Shown here: in pieces, positions 41,081-54,428 of the stretch
Layout: each line of letters begins with the position of its first letter
How positions within the stretch are numbered: position 1 is the stretch's first letter
From: Stercorarius parasiticus
Lineage: Eukaryota > Chordata > Aves > Charadriiformes > Stercorariidae
NCBI GenBank assembly: GCA_013396915.1
Contig: VWZL01000521.1
Span: forward strand, 62,001-126,000
Direction: 5' to 3'
Length of the DNA stretch: 64,000 nt
Made by a program: the position numbers and the translations under genes
Notes under the pieces: model-generated
Seen by the model: the letters and a program-made list of their open reading frames with translations, nothing else
What the model was told of the DNA's origin: nothing
Databases searched by the model: none

Positions 41081-43200
41081 TGGATTATATCCTAATGTAT
41101 ACAACATTCATGTCCTAATGGATATAAAAAGCAAAGCCCTAACATCTCAGAAGGGCAGTCCCAAGACAGTTTCGCCTACCTGCTGTCCCCGCTCTCCCCC
41201 TCACCCCGTTTTTCCTTCCTGGTGGAGGTTTCGATACCACAGAGAGATCAGTCAGATTAAACTGCGTCACCACGGTAGCCAGCTCTGCGTTAACACAGAG
41301 CGATCCAAGCACTAACAATGCAAGCTTGGGAGTGGAGCTGCTGGGACCTCAGGTGGGGTTTCTGTCTGGGCTCCTCCTGCGCCGGGAGCCTGGCACAAAC
41401 GGGAGGTAACTTTCGTGCCACGTGATGACACTGATAGGAGCCAGGCAATCCGAGGTGCAAAAAACTGCAGATCTACATGTTTTACCCCGAGTGAAGTACT
41501 AAAGCAGGCACTTTCCTCGCTGCCACTCAAAAGTGTTTCTGTTCCTCACCAGCACATCCCTGAAACACTCGCAAATTTAATAAAAATGCTCCTTTCAGAC
41601 GAGGCCGTGTGCGAAGCTGCCTGCCTGCACAGGCACTTGCAGAGCAGAGACCAAAACAGTTTCCTTCTTCCACACCCTCCATTCCTTGGCATTTATACCC
41701 TTCAGAAGCCCATAAACAGTCCTGCCCTCCTCCTCATTTGATACAACTACACAAGGATATAGCTCTTTTATCTTCTTTTTGCGTCAATCCCTCCAGCCCC
41801 AAAGTCATTTCTGTTGCTTTCCTTCCATTTCCTCCCGTTTATCTGCTAGAAAGTAACATGGATCAAAGGCGGCAATTACTTCAAAAAAAAAAAAAAAAAA
41901 ATATCCCCCAACTCCTCAAACTGATTAGCAACATCAGACCCAATTTTCAGAAAGATATTTAAGAGTTTTTTAAAATACTTGACCAGCTTAGGTGCCAAAT
42001 CCCAGCAGTTTCCGAGGGAATCAAGCACCCACGCGTTTTCTGGATTCCCACTAGACGCTTACCCACATCTTTTAGTATGTAACCACATGAAAGACTCTAC
42101 TTCTGTTCTCAAGGTTAGGCCCTCTAAGTGCTGCTAAGACAGTCCCTGAACGTTCCCACTGAAAGCCATAGGCTACTGAGAGAGTTATGTCCCCAGGTTA
42201 CAAAAAAAGAAAAAAAAAANAAAACACACACAAAAAAAAAAGTTTTAAAAAAAAAAAAAAGAGAGAGAAAAAAAACTCCCCACAACTTTTTTTGTTCCTT
42301 CATGCCCAGCAGATCTTACCGAATACCTGCTGCACAGTTCCTGACAACGTAAAAGTTTTTTCACCTGGTTTTCATCTTGGCTGTGAATTCTGAGGCACAA
42401 ATGTTGCCAAAGTCTTTCTGTAGACGTTTCAGGGTATTCAGAGATAAAGCGACATTGTGCTACTCGAGAAATATGTTTTCCTGTTCCTCCCTGTGCCCGC
42501 CGCTTCTGTGTTTGCCCTTTACACCTGCATGATAGAAAAAAGCCTGTCACTCCCTCAGCACAGTTGTGTTTTATGCTCACTGTGAGCCTTTACGGGCAGT
42601 GTTTAGGTGGAAGGTGACAGAGACTCTCAGCATCTCCATGAATAAGCCGCAAGCGTTGGTACAAAAGATAACTCCTGCACTACAGCACTTCAATTATGAA
42701 CCGAAGAGCTGCGAGGTGGAAGAAGCAGAGCAAAACAGGAGCATTATTTAATAAGGTTAGTTAGTGACCGGCAGCAGCATTAGTAACTTAATTCTGTCTT
42801 GGATTAAAACTATAGTTCCAATTGGACACCAGCAAGAAGTTTGGGCCCAGGGGACAGCTTATACCTGCTGGGGAAAACATCCTTTCAATTCCGAATCATC
42901 TTTTCAAGATTACAGGAAGATATATAATGCTTACAAGAGGTAAGACATTAAGCAGGTCCAAAAAAATCCCAAAAGTGCTCTGCCACGCTAACAAATGAAC
43001 CCACTAGGTGAAGCATGGAAGTTCCTACAGCGTGGGACGGATTGCAAGCATTTGCTTTCCCTTTGAATGAAAGGAGGATCCAGAACAGCACAATGAGCCG
43101 GGAAATACATGATCCAGTTGTGATTTTCTGTCAGGCTCTTTCTACCAATACATTTGTTAAAGACAGAGAACCAGCTAGAGAGGAGTCAAAATCCATTTTC
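41081..43200. other. Intronic block with poly-A tracts
   Basis: It contains poly-A runs at 41883-41901 and 42201-42265 (with an ambiguous base at 42220). No exon is recognised. Confidence 0.5.
42201..42275. repeat. A-rich low-complexity tract with ambiguous base
   Basis: Several A runs are separated by G, ACACAC and TTTT. One N lies at 42220. Assembly is probably unreliable here. Confidence 0.85.
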
Positions 43201-43535
43201 ATAGAATAGAATAATAGAATCATCAAGGTTGGAAAAGACCTTTGAGTCCAACCATCAACCTAGCGCTGACAAGTCCACCACTAACCCATGTCCCTCACCA
43301 CCATGTCTGCCTGGCTTTTAAATACCTTCAGGGATGGCGACTCCACCACTTCCCCGGGCAGCCTGTTCCAGTGTTTGATAACGCTTTCCGTGAATAAATT
43401 TAAATTTTTCCTAATATCCACTCTAAACCTCCCCTGGCGCAACTTGAGGCCATTTCCTCTTGTCCTATCACCTGTTATTTGGGAGAAGGGACAAACCCCC
43501 ACCTCTCTACACCCTCCTTTCAGGTAGCTGTAGAG
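43201..43535 (-). mobile_element. CR1 LINE 3' fragment, reverse orientation
   Basis: ATAGAATCATCAAGGTTGGA then CAACCATCAACCTAGCGCTG is the reverse of the CR1 3' end. The copy extends back through CTTCCCCGGGCAGCCTGTTC and CAACTTGAGGCCATTTCCTC to the CTCCTTTCAGGTAGCTGTAG block. It is the longest reverse-orientation copy of the young type and is in sense with PAK1. Confidence 0.95.
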
Positions 43536-44000
43536 AACAATTTTGTACCAAGGACGCTCAGATACGGAGCATAAGCAGGTCCAGCAGGAGCTGACTGGGC
43601 AGGTAGTAGAGGTTCAGAGAGGTTGGGGATAGAGGAAAGCAAGAACAAAATAACCAAATTAAAAAAACTGCATACGGTGGGTATCACAATGACAGACAAA
43701 TCTTTCAAGAGCAAAAAGGCACTTACTTGCGAGCTAATCCTGAGAAGCCACCAGATCTAGCCATATTGTCTGACAGCCCTTACATCCGGGTTTCAAACCT
43801 CCAGTCAGCTCCGGGATCTTTTAATACTACACCCCAGCTACATTCCCTCACACGGCTCTGTTAAGTTTTCTGCCAGGTCAGCTCACAGCCAAGTGCTGAA
43901 AGGGAAAAGCACCCTTGCCTTTGGATGGCTGCGCGCCACGATGAGCTCAGCTGTGTCAAGCTTCACCCCCTGATCGCAGCCTCCAAAAAAAAAAAAAAAA
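43536..44000. other. Intronic block leading into a gap
   Basis: Unique-looking sequence ending in an A run (43985-44000) that directly borders the N gap. Confidence 0.5.
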
Positions 44001-44904
44001 NNNNNNNNNNNNNNNNNNNNNNNNNNNNNNNNNNNNNNNNNNNNNNNNNNNNNNNNNNNNNNNNNNNNNNNNNNNNNNNNNNNNNNNNNNNNNNNNNNNN
44101 NNNNNNNNNNNNNNNNNNNNNNNNNNNNNNNNNNNNNNNNNNNNNNNNNNNNNNNNNNNNNNNNNNNNNNNNNNNNNNNNNNNNNNNNNNNNNNNNNNNN
44201 NNNNNNNNNNNNNNNNNNNNNNNNNNNNNNNNNNNNNNNNNNNNNNNNNNNNNNNNNNNNNNNNNNNNNNNNNNNNNNNNNNNNNNNNNNNNNNNNNNNN
44301 NNNNNNNNNNNNNNNNNNNNNNNNNNNNNNNNNNNNNNNNNNNNNNNNNNNNNNNNNNNNNNNNNNNNNNNNNNNNNNNNNNNNNNNNNNNNNNNNNNNN
44401 NNNNNNNNNNNNNNNNNNNNNNNNNNNNNNNNNNNNNNNNNNNNNNNNNNNNNNNNNNNNNNNNNNNNNNNNNNNNNNNNNNNNNNNNNNNNNNNNNNNN
44501 NNNNNNNNNNNNNNNNNNNNNNNNNNNNNNNNNNNNNNNNNNNNNNNNNNNNNNNNNNNNNNNNNNNNNNNNNNNNNNNNNNNNNNNNNNNNNNNNNNNN
44601 NNNNNNNNNNNNNNNNNNNNNNNNNNNNNNNNNNNNNNNNNNNNNNNNNNNNNNNNNNNNNNNNNNNNNNNNNNNNNNNNNNNNNNNNNNNNNNNNNNNN
44701 NNNNNNNNNNNNNNNNNNNNNNNNNNNNNNNNNNNNNNNNNNNNNNNNNNNNNNNNNNNNNNNNNNNNNNNNNNNNNNNNNNNNNNNNNNNNNNNNNNNN
44801 NNNNNNNNNNNNNNNNNNNNNNNNNNNNNNNNNNNNNNNNNNNNNNNNNNNNNNNNNNNNNNNNNNNNNNNNNNNNNNNNNNNNNNNNNNNNNNNNNNNN
44901 NNNN
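44001..44904. other. Assembly gap (904 N)
   Basis: N run with poly-A on the left and ACCAAAACCAAAC plus poly-A on the right. Open frames reported across it are artefacts of translating N. Confidence 0.99.
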
Positions 44905-45330
44905 ACCAAAACCAAACAAAAAAAAAAAATGCAAGCAAAGAGCATGCTTCCAGCAGGTGGAGAGAGAACCCTCCTGTCCTTTCATCACACATTTGGTCTC
45001 CAAGAAAATGCAAGTTCAGAGTTACGCTTTTAATATTAAACTTTGAGTTGACCACATCTAAAGGAAAAGAGCTGCCAACAGCCACATCCTCGCTTTATAG
45101 CTTTGTGATGGGGGGAGGGGAGGCTGTTTTTTTTGGGGAAAAAAGCAAACACAAGCTCCTCATCTGTTAGTCAAGAAGAATGCAAAGTCAACCACAGACT
45201 CATTCCTTCCAAATTTGTAGTTAGTTCATTAGGAATTTAGGATCAGAGCCCTCACAGAGAGGTGAAAGAGTCTTTATGCTGAGACTAGCACAGGTTATGC
45301 TTTATACAGAAGCCTTTTATCTGGCCAGCA
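44905..45330. other. Intronic block after the gap
   Basis: It starts with an ACCAAA/poly-A tract (44905-44929) and then unique-looking sequence. No exon is recognised. Confidence 0.5.
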
Positions 45331-45897
45331 GATTGCGAGAGGTGATTCTCCCCCTCTACTCTGCTCTTGTGAGACCCCACCTGGAGTACTGTGTCCAGCT
45401 CTGGAGCCCGCAGCACAGGAAGGAACATGGACCTGTTGGAGCGGGTCCAGAGGAGGGCCACAAAGATGATCAGAGGGCTGGAGCCCCTCTGCTGTGAGGA
45501 CAGGCTGAGAAAGTTGGGGTTGTTCAGCCTGGAGAAGAGAAGGCTCCGGGGAGACCTTACAGCAGCCTTCCAGTACCTGAAGGGGGCCTACAAGAAAGCT
45601 GGGGAGGGGCTGTTTGCAAGGGCATGTAGCGATAGGACGAGGGACAATGGTTTTAAACTAGAGCAGGGTAGGTTTAGATTAGACATTAGGAAGAAGTTCT
45701 TTACAATGAAGGTGGTAAGACACTGGCCCAGGTTGCCCAGAGAGGCGATAGAGGCCCCATCCCTGGAGACATTCAAGGCCAGGCTTGATGAGGCTCTGAG
45801 CAACCTGATCTAGTTGAAGATGTCCCTGCTTCCTGCAGGGGGGTTGGACTAGATGGCCTTTAGACGTCCCTTCCAACCCAATACATTCTATGATTCT
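45331..45897 (+). mobile_element. CR1 LINE 3' fragment, best-preserved ORF2 end
   Basis: It starts GATTGCGAGAGGTGATTCTC and ends ATACATTCTATGATTC. The ORF2 C-terminus is open from about 45427 to the stop at 45811-45813 (containing [17 protein letters not shown] and ending LDEALSNLI). The preceding part, [19 protein letters not shown], is in another frame. The shift coincides with one extra A in GGAAGGAACATGG relative to the usual GGAAGGACATGG. It shares a GAAGATGTCCCTGCTT tail with 62339-62602 and is antisense to PAK1. Confidence 0.96.
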
Positions 45898-48800
45898 TTC
45901 ACTGCTCATCGCATTCACATTCCAGTGAAAAGGAAAACAACGCTAACAAGAGCCCCGCCACAGAAGGTAAGTGCGTGAATCCATGAGGAAGGAGGAAGAC
46001 AGACCACAGAGATCACACATGCTCATCCTACTGGATTTTTGATGATTTACCTACAGCTACGGGGAGCGCAGATGGAACAGAACCTCAAGTCTTCAAAACC
46101 AAACACAGCTACACCACACGGCGGGTGACATCACCTTGTTGAAGTCACTCCTCCTCGATACTGAGCCAAAACAACAGGGTAGGATTCAAAGAGCAACTGA
46201 ACATCACCAGATACAACAGACATCCACTGTAATAGATACAACGTTAAGAGCAGAAAGCCACTTGCTGCTCAGTCAGGTGAGATTCTTTTAATCTCCGTGA
46301 CCATCACCTCCTCAACTGCACACTTCAGCGTTTAATGCTGCCACATGTCAACATGTCATCAAATATTTTTGAAACAAACCAAAAAAAAAAAAAAGCTCAC
46401 ACCAACGCTGCTGGTGGCATTTGGACTAGGTCCCAGGATGAATAAGTACTGGATCAGAAGGCAGGAAGGGCTCTTGCAGGATGTACCTAGTATTAGAAAG
46501 GATTGGCTCTTAAAAAAAAGCAAAGGGCATCTAAAATAAAATCGATGATGTGAATTAAACAAAGAAAAAAAAAAACATGATCCCGATGATCCCCTCATCA
46601 GCTGCAGGAGGTAAAGGAAATCAAGCTGAGATCATTTCAACGTTGGTATTTTTTTAAATTGGCCAGCAACTTTAAAAAAAGATATTGCACACAAGAAAAG
46701 ACATTTTCGGTTAGACCAAGTAAATGACTAAATACTTAGAAATATGGCCTGCTCACCACTTCTGAATGTTTTTCCTTTTGCAACTCAAGGACTCGTTTCA
46801 GAGAGACGCAGAACAAACGAAAAAGCCGGCACTCAGGAGCCTACAGGGAAGAGGTAATGAGACTTCTGATCATTTAACCTACCCTTGCCACCTTCTCCTG
46901 CCCCGTCCCCCCAATCCCCTCTTCACCATGAGTAAATCCGAGACAAGTTTGGAGGGGGAGGGGGATGGTTAATACGAGCTGGCAGGATGCTGTTTCAGCA
47001 AGTATAACTTTCATGTGAAAGCCAGGAGTCCTACTATGACAGTGCAGTGAGTCACTTGCTGACAAGTCATCGAGGCATTGAGATGTGGGTTTTGAATTCT
47101 AACAAATGACACTGTTTTGCCTCGTCTAACGGAAGGATGTGCCTTTACCGAACCTAGAATTCAAACACCACCCGTGACCATCTGCCTCCATTTAAAGACA
47201 GCCTACGCAGAAAGATACACTGGTTGTGTTCTACTTTCTGGCTTTTGAGAGAGCCCTGAAGGAATCTTGAGGTTTTGGGCTTTTTCTTCTCGAAGAAAGT
47301 CCTGCTTTTGCCATTCCCAGTCCTACCCTCACCTCCTCAGCCTTTCTAAAGGAAATCTACACGTTTAAATATTTCCAGGTATCTCATCAGCAGAACTGCC
47401 TGCTTGATAGAGGCAGGCAATGAACGAGCCTAAGGCTTCCTCCCCTACCCAGCCTTCATCCTCCTTCCAAGCCCTGAAGAGGCTGCTTCTTACTGGGGTG
47501 GAGGACAAGGTATTTTACCTCCCTGCTGCTCATCTGTGTTTTCACAGTATCTTCAGCATCGCAGATGTATGAGGACTCTGTATCTCATCAATTTTAGGGG
47601 TGGCCAAGGAAAGTAAAGCTAGGCAGGAGACAAACAATGTTAATGCAGAAAGGCAAAAGGAAAAAACAGCCAAAAAAAGGTTTTGAGATATAAGAAAGGA
47701 ACGGAGGTACACAACAGAAAGAATACTGAAGTTAGTTCCCACAAATACACGGCAAGTTAAGTTAATTACGATTGTCAGGGCTCCCACATAGGGAAAGAGA
47801 GACACCGGTCTGCCATTGGAGGCTACAGCTTCATCAAGGCAAAGTGTCAGTTTAATTTTGTTCATACTCTTCAAAATCTGGTTTAGGAACATATGACATA
47901 AAAAAGGCCTGGAAAAGTAGTTCTAGTCCCTCTTTCAGACTCTTTTGGCACCGGCCTGGTAGCGGATGAGAGTCCTGCGGCTTTTTGTGAATTTGGTACA
48001 GCTTTTTTAATCGTTCTCTCTGCTACCTGGGGAGTCAAAATTGCGTAGGAGAAGAATTTATAAGACACACGAACGTAAGAGACTGCAATCTTTACCAGAC
48101 ACCTTTTTACCAAGGCATATAGGCTGATGCAACAATCAGAAATTCGATGAGCGAGAAATTAAAAGAGATTTTTTTATTAGATTAGCTTAACTGCGATACA
48201 ATACTTGTCGCTGGTGCTGCAGTTCCCCCTCCTTCCTCCCCTCACAACTTCTCTGGTTGGCTGTAACGCTACCCAGTGAAGATTTCACCGATTTTGGAGA
48301 ATTAAGTTATAACGTTAATAACTTACTGTTAAGATGCTGTAGATACCCTCACTTCACCCCACAAAATTAGGAACTGGGGGCTCAAATCAAAGCCTCTCTG
48401 TGCTTAAATCTCATTATTTAAGTCTTCAAGGCACACTTGGATCAAATTCTGTCATTTCTCTCTGCAGACAGGAGTGGGAGAAGTCTCTTTTATATGACAC
48501 AGATTTTTGCATAGCTTTCACATCTCCAGGATCTCAGAGCTTAACAGAAAGCATCAAACACCTTAACACACACCCACAACATGCATACATTTTACCAAAG
48601 AACCTTACCAATTACTTTGATTATCAGCAAGCGGATGGTTTGGATGAAGGGCTACGCAGCATTAGCACCATTCATTTCTAGGCCACCCCTTTGAGTTCAG
48701 CTCCCAAAGCTTTTTCCGTTATCATCTGCAATCTGCTGCGATCCCGATGCCAGAGAAGCAACACTGAAATTCAGCTCGCATCTTATTCCAAAGCGGGACT

Positions 48801-51800
48801 GAAGACGAGCACAACATCAGGGCAAACAGGGATGTGAACTATAAGCTTGCGGTTAACATTTTGTGGTTAAACAGGAGAGTTTGCTCTCCTGGGAAGCACG
48901 GCAAGAAAATTCAATCAAACGTCTGTGGAAAAAAGAATTAGCAGTGACCACATCCATGAGAAGCACCATCCACTTCACAGTCATTCCAGGGTCTTCGGTT
49001 TACATCTTTATCTTCCTCCTTGGAAGGAAACTGAGTATTCCTAGAGTAATTTCTCACTTCAGCAAGAAGTGCCATGAGTCAAGTGGCTCAAACCCTCTCA
49101 AGCAAATCCTTAATTGAAGATATTAGTTTTAAAAGCACAATACTTCGTAAAGTATAGAGATTCACATTGGAAATCCAGCTTTAAGTCATTTAAGGTGCCA
49201 CAAGGCAATTAGATCTGTAGCCTGAAAATTTCTGTATTATGGAGGCCATATGCACATTTCTGAAGAATTAGGAGAAACGTGACCCTTTTCCTTTTCACGA
49301 ACCAACGTTCCCTTCCACAAACTTATTCCTTGAATTCCTGAGCTGGAATTAAAGGGTTTCCCCTCTATATGCGCTTCGTTTTGATACAGATTTGTCCAAT
49401 TTGCTAAAAATTAGCCAGTATATGAATATCTGCCTTTTAGGTTTTGGCCCTAACTACAGTGACATTAGCCCAATTATACTCTGATTTGGATCGCTCTCAA
49501 TTAAAGCAATTTTCAGTACATAATACTAAGACTAAGTCTTCCAGTGTACTAAAAACAATGTTTTACTAAATAAAACAAAGGCAAACTTGAGTTCCACTAA
49601 GAATTAACACGTTCTATAGTTTCCAAAGGAAATGACACTAAAATTTGTCTCGAGTGAGGTATCCCTGAAAGGATAAGGATATATGAATTGTTCTATTTCC
49701 AGAAGAACTGCAAAATGTAATGGGGGTTTTATAATTGAGTGTCTTATCAATTTTAATGAACTTATCAATATTGCATTTCAAATCCTGATGTGTCCATTTG
49801 CTGCTAATTCCTTTTTGTTCTACGGTCTTTTGTGCTCCCCGGTCTTTGCAGCTGTTACCTGACCGTTAAATCTACCTTCTGTTACGAAGGAACACCAGAG
49901 TTCAGACTCAGGCAAGCAGTTTAATGAACTAGAAAAGCAAAGGATACATTATGAGCCTGGCCTTTTCTTCCCCCCCCCCTTTACCTCAACACATGTTGGG
50001 GTTACAGAGCTCAATAATGGCCTCAAACACACGCTGCACCTTAAACGGAGGTTAGCAAAGGGCCTTGAGCTAAAACAAATCCAACAGCTTCAGTAGTATA
50101 GACAGGATTGGGAAAGGGGGGTTGGAATATTCCTCCCTGCTGGTGAAGGAAATCAGCTTTTCCTTTATCCCAAACAAGTCTGAACTACGGAGGCACATGA
50201 ATTCTATGTTCAGCTGTGACTTCAAGCCTCTCGAAAGCACGACTGAAATAAGACATTCTTGAAATACCTACTAAAGGCAAATGATAGATTTATCCTGGCA
50301 CAAAGCCCATAGGTTGAACTTGAAACTGCATCACGTTCACTTACCGATAGCTGTAAGTTTTACAAAAGGATTCGCTTCTCTCCTCTTTCTACAGAGGAGT
50401 TTGGGTTAAATGGCCAAGCCACTCATATTCTAAGATCAGCAGAGAATGTGCATTTGGGAATACGTAGGCGCTGAAAATAATCTATATTGGAAATTCTTTA
50501 TGCTAAAGAAGTGATAAGGTATTTCACATTACACTAAGCTTGCTATATGTAAATGAAGAAAAACCACATGCAGCAAGCCACCAGTTCAATTAAAAACTAT
50601 TTCTCACTCCAGCTCCTATTTCATGAATAGAACATAAGCCCTGAGAAATGGGCTTCATCTTGTAAGAGGCATCACCTAAAATACTTCTGTGCCACTTAGA
50701 GTCATTAAGAGAATGGATAGTTCAGAGCCCTACTAATGCTTAGAGAAAGTAACTCCAAGCCGCAAAGTGTGACACCTTAGCAAGCCAGTCCATCAAACTG
50801 TGTCCTAACCTTTCGTATTTGATTTTCCTTCTCTCTGCTGCCATCTGTGAAGTCATCGAATGCCATCAGCTGTACACCATGGACAGACACGCTGTCACTA
50901 CATGCGGCGAGCTCGAAAGAGCAGGAGACAATGCCTTAAGGTAAACTTGCACGACTCCCCCCGCCCCAAAACCACACACAATATCATAGAATATTGTCTA
51001 TGAATCATATGAATAGTAATTATTTTCCTCTTCCATTCTCCATTTAGATTACAGGTATGGACTGACTTTATGGCAAGAGAAGAGAACAAAAGGCATGAAA
51101 GAAGGCTTTATACCCCACTTGTGTGCAGCACATACTTGCCACCTGACTTTCTTGTAGTCCCACAGCTACAAGCCCACCTAGATCAGGGAGATGTTTGCAG
51201 CTAGATGTCGTCTGCTTCAAGGTAGTCACAATATACTACGTGCATTGCCTCTCACATGGTAACTGGGATCACAAAGGGCTACTGTAGGAGAAGTTATTTC
51301 TTTTCAGGAAGCACATTTGGTTACTACTTCTGCAGTCTTCTGATTTGGCTTGCTTTTCCCAAATTAGGACCTTTCTTCTATCCTATTACCTTTTTTTTTT
51401 TCCCCTCCTTTTTTTAAACCTACGGTGATAAAAAGATGCCTGATTTGCCCCCGCTTTACTTCACTGACTCTAGACAGGAAGTAGGAAACAGAGTGACTTT
51501 AAGGTACTTATATCAGCTTAAGAGTGAAATAAACTAGCTATATAGAAGGTCAGAGTGCAAGAAGGAAAGAAACCATGGCAGGAAAGTTATTGTTTAACCT
51601 GCATCTCAGACTAGATGCAAAAGATAGAGAAAAGCCATCGTTAGCTATACGACTGGAAGGCCGGAACACTTGGATTGCCAGTTCGAACAGCTATTCCAGC
51701 ACCTAGACAATTTACCAGAATTATATTAGCACATAAAGCAGAACTGAATACTTCCACTTTTTCTTCAAATTCCCCTGGAAATGCACTGAATCAGAATGGC

Positions 51801-52141
51801 TTTTTTGTTTCCCCTTCCCCCAACAAACAAGTGCTAAAACGAAGGGAACTCGTGAAAGCTATGCTGCTCGAGCGCTTTTGCCAGTGGGTTTGTTAGCGAT
51901 GCTGCCTGCCCGCATCCCCGCAGTGAGAGGAGTGAGCGAAACTCCTCTCAGCCACCTGCTGCCATGTACAACGCAGTACATGGGAGACAGAGGAGACCAG
52001 GGTGACTACAAAGAGGAATCAGCATTTTCAGAGTGCAACTCTCTGACCTATTTTAAAACACCAACCTCAGGACAACATGTACCACGTTCTAAAAAGGCCT
52101 TTTCCTCTCTCCTGATCATACTGGGCGTGTGGGGAGACTCG

Positions 52142-52205
52142 TTCAGCTCTGAGCATCTATGTTTTCGGCTCTGAGCATCTGTTTTCAGCTCTCAGCATCT
52201 CTGTT
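52142..52205 (+). repeat. Minisatellite, three units of about 22 bp
   Basis: The units begin TTCAGCTCTGAGCATCTATG, TTCGGCTCTGAGCATCTGTT and TTCAGCTCTCAGCATCTCTG, of 22, 20 and 22 bases. A partial fourth unit (TTCA) follows. Confidence 0.92.
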
Positions 52206-53330
52206 TTCATCAAGCGAATCCCATGAAGGGCCCTGAAACTGTGACACGCGCCCCACCGCCACATGCCGAAAAGGAGACAGAGCGTGGGAGGACCCGAAGA
52301 CTCTTCTAGAGCTCTGAGGATGTGCCTGAGGAGGAACAGGAGAGAAGTGAGCTTCCTCCCCTGCACAAAGCCAGGAGCGGTCACCACCGGTGGCAGCACT
52401 GAGTGCTGCCCCTCACAGCCATAACGTCCGCATCTACACGTGCAGTGCCCCAGTTCAGAAGTTTCAGGCTTGCACTTAAATTTGAGTAAAAACCCGGTTA
52501 GCATAAGCAGTGTCAGACATTTTTAAGCTATTTATTCCTAAAGAGCATCACATGCCTTATGCTCAGAAGGGAAGAAGCGATCACAGTGACTTATGTGCCA
52601 CATGAGCGGGCATCTGCTGACAGTCCGAGTTCCGCCGCCACCAAAGGGAATGGACCCAGCCATTCCCATCTCTGGGAACAGAGGTGCAAAGCAGTCTCCC
52701 CCCGCAAGGTGAGAGCTGTGCATGTGCATGAGACGAGTCATGCACTAGTCAAATTATTTTCTCCATCAAAGCAAGCCCTCAGTATCAAGCAGAACATGCC
52801 TATATTCTCCCCAGTTCCTACACAGGCCAAGACATCAGGCTAAGAAAATGAGTTGAGCTCCTTGCCAGGCATAGAAAAAGCCTCTTTCACACAATACGAT
52901 TCCGGCACACAATATTCTTTTGCCTTCCCATAGAAGTAAAAAGCCAACAAGAGAAATTCTTGTACCTGTCAAAGGGCTACCAACTGACTAGGCTTTAAGG
53001 AAATATGACTTCTGGTTTTAGTTGCCTGGTTTCAGTCTGTTTCTTGTCTGTCCTCACAAAGAGTGGTTGTTTTTCAGATCATTTACAAAGTCTATTCCCT
53101 TCTGTTATCGGCTGCTGACAGGATGAACTGTAAACCCGGATCACTTTAAGGGTGGAGCTCTGGATCGTTTCTGTATTTTACTACTGAGAAAAGTCTATTT
53201 CAGCTTTAAGAATATAAGGGAACTAGACCAAAACAACTAGCTTTTGAAATTACAAAACTTCCCACATTGAGGAAGCAAGACAGGTGCACAAAAGGGAGAA
53301 AGAAGGAAAGAAGCTCACTCATTTGTGAAA

Positions 53331-53361
53331 GGAGGAAAAAAAAAAAAAAGAAAAAAAGAAA
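53331..53361. repeat. A-rich tract
   Basis: GGAGGAAAA then a long A run broken by G, within a purine-rich stretch (53280-53365). Confidence 0.8.
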
Positions 53362-54415
53362 CCCAAAACACTAGTTAGCAAACCAGGTGAAATTCATGCA
53401 CTTGTAGTCAAAGCTTTGAGAAAAGGTCTGCGCAGACCTGGAAAAGGATACATAAGAATCAGCAGTAATCAAACAGTTCTTTGACCTCTCGGGCAAAAAG
53501 AGCTAGCATCAGTTTTCAATCCAGTGCGTGCAAGGCAGTCAGAAACACAATAAACAAGCAATATATTTTCACTCATGGAAGTTATGCTGGACTTGTCACA
53601 CGTTTCTTCCATTATTCCCGAGACGCACGGAAAAGCATGAATCAAAAGCCTTACATTGCCCTACTCTTTTCTTTTCTGAGCAACAGCCAGAGCACACAAT
53701 ATTCCCTAAAACCAGTCAAAGGATTCCCACTGTCATGCTACAAAAGCATTTTCCTCTTCAACTTTATTTTCGGGTTTCACTTCCAAGTTAAAGCATGGTA
53801 GTTATATCATCCCATTTCAAGAACTTGGTCCCTCCCCAACCAGACTCAGAAAAGCTAAATACCCACGCAGTTTATCAGTCTCCAGTCTTAAACTCCAGGT
53901 TTATTACACAATACAGCTAAGAACAAATCCTGTCCCGTGGCACAAGGGCAATCCAGAGTTTAATAGATTTATTCAAATTTCCACCGTACCTTCTGTTCTC
54001 CGTGCAGAGATGAGCTTTACTTCTCCGACTTAAAAACGACCAGGGAAAAGCAGTTTCTAAGCATCCAGTGGACACACACAGAAACTGTTCCACAAGGAAG
54101 AGTTTTTCCAGCCTTATCCTAAAAAGCCGTGAGCAAGATTAACACGCCCACACTAGGAGATGTTAGAACAGCAGACGGGAAGATGCTCCCTGCTTTTGCC
54201 AGGTAATGTGTGCAACACCAGGAAACTCCAGGTATGGAGAAGGGGGAGGTAATTCAGCGAAAGGCACCCATGAGTCACTGTACAAAGAGTAATTGCAAGC
54301 AAAGAGAACAAACACTCTTCCGTCTGTGCCCGACACAGCCATTTCACCCAGCTACAACACCCGCTTTCACTTTGAAAAGCTTGGCTAACTAAACAGCTTT
54401 TACAGTTGTTCTAAC

Positions 54416-54428
54416 ATATATATATATC
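54416..54428. repeat. (TA)n microsatellite
   Basis: ATATATATATATC, six TA units. Confidence 0.8.

Noticed and set aside
43201..43210. ATAGAATAGAATAATAGAATC at the CR1 boundary as a separate microsatellite
   Set aside because: It is the reverse complement of the repeated CR1 3' terminus, not an independent repeat.
43883..45085. Open frames of 329-400 codons on both strands
   Set aside because: They consist almost entirely of translated N across the 44001-44904 gap, with only a few dozen real codons at the ends.
47542..47892. 116-codon hydrophobic open frame on the minus strand
   Set aside because: It looks membrane-like, but this follows from an A/G-rich opposite strand read as Phe/Leu/Ser codons. 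No homology recognised.
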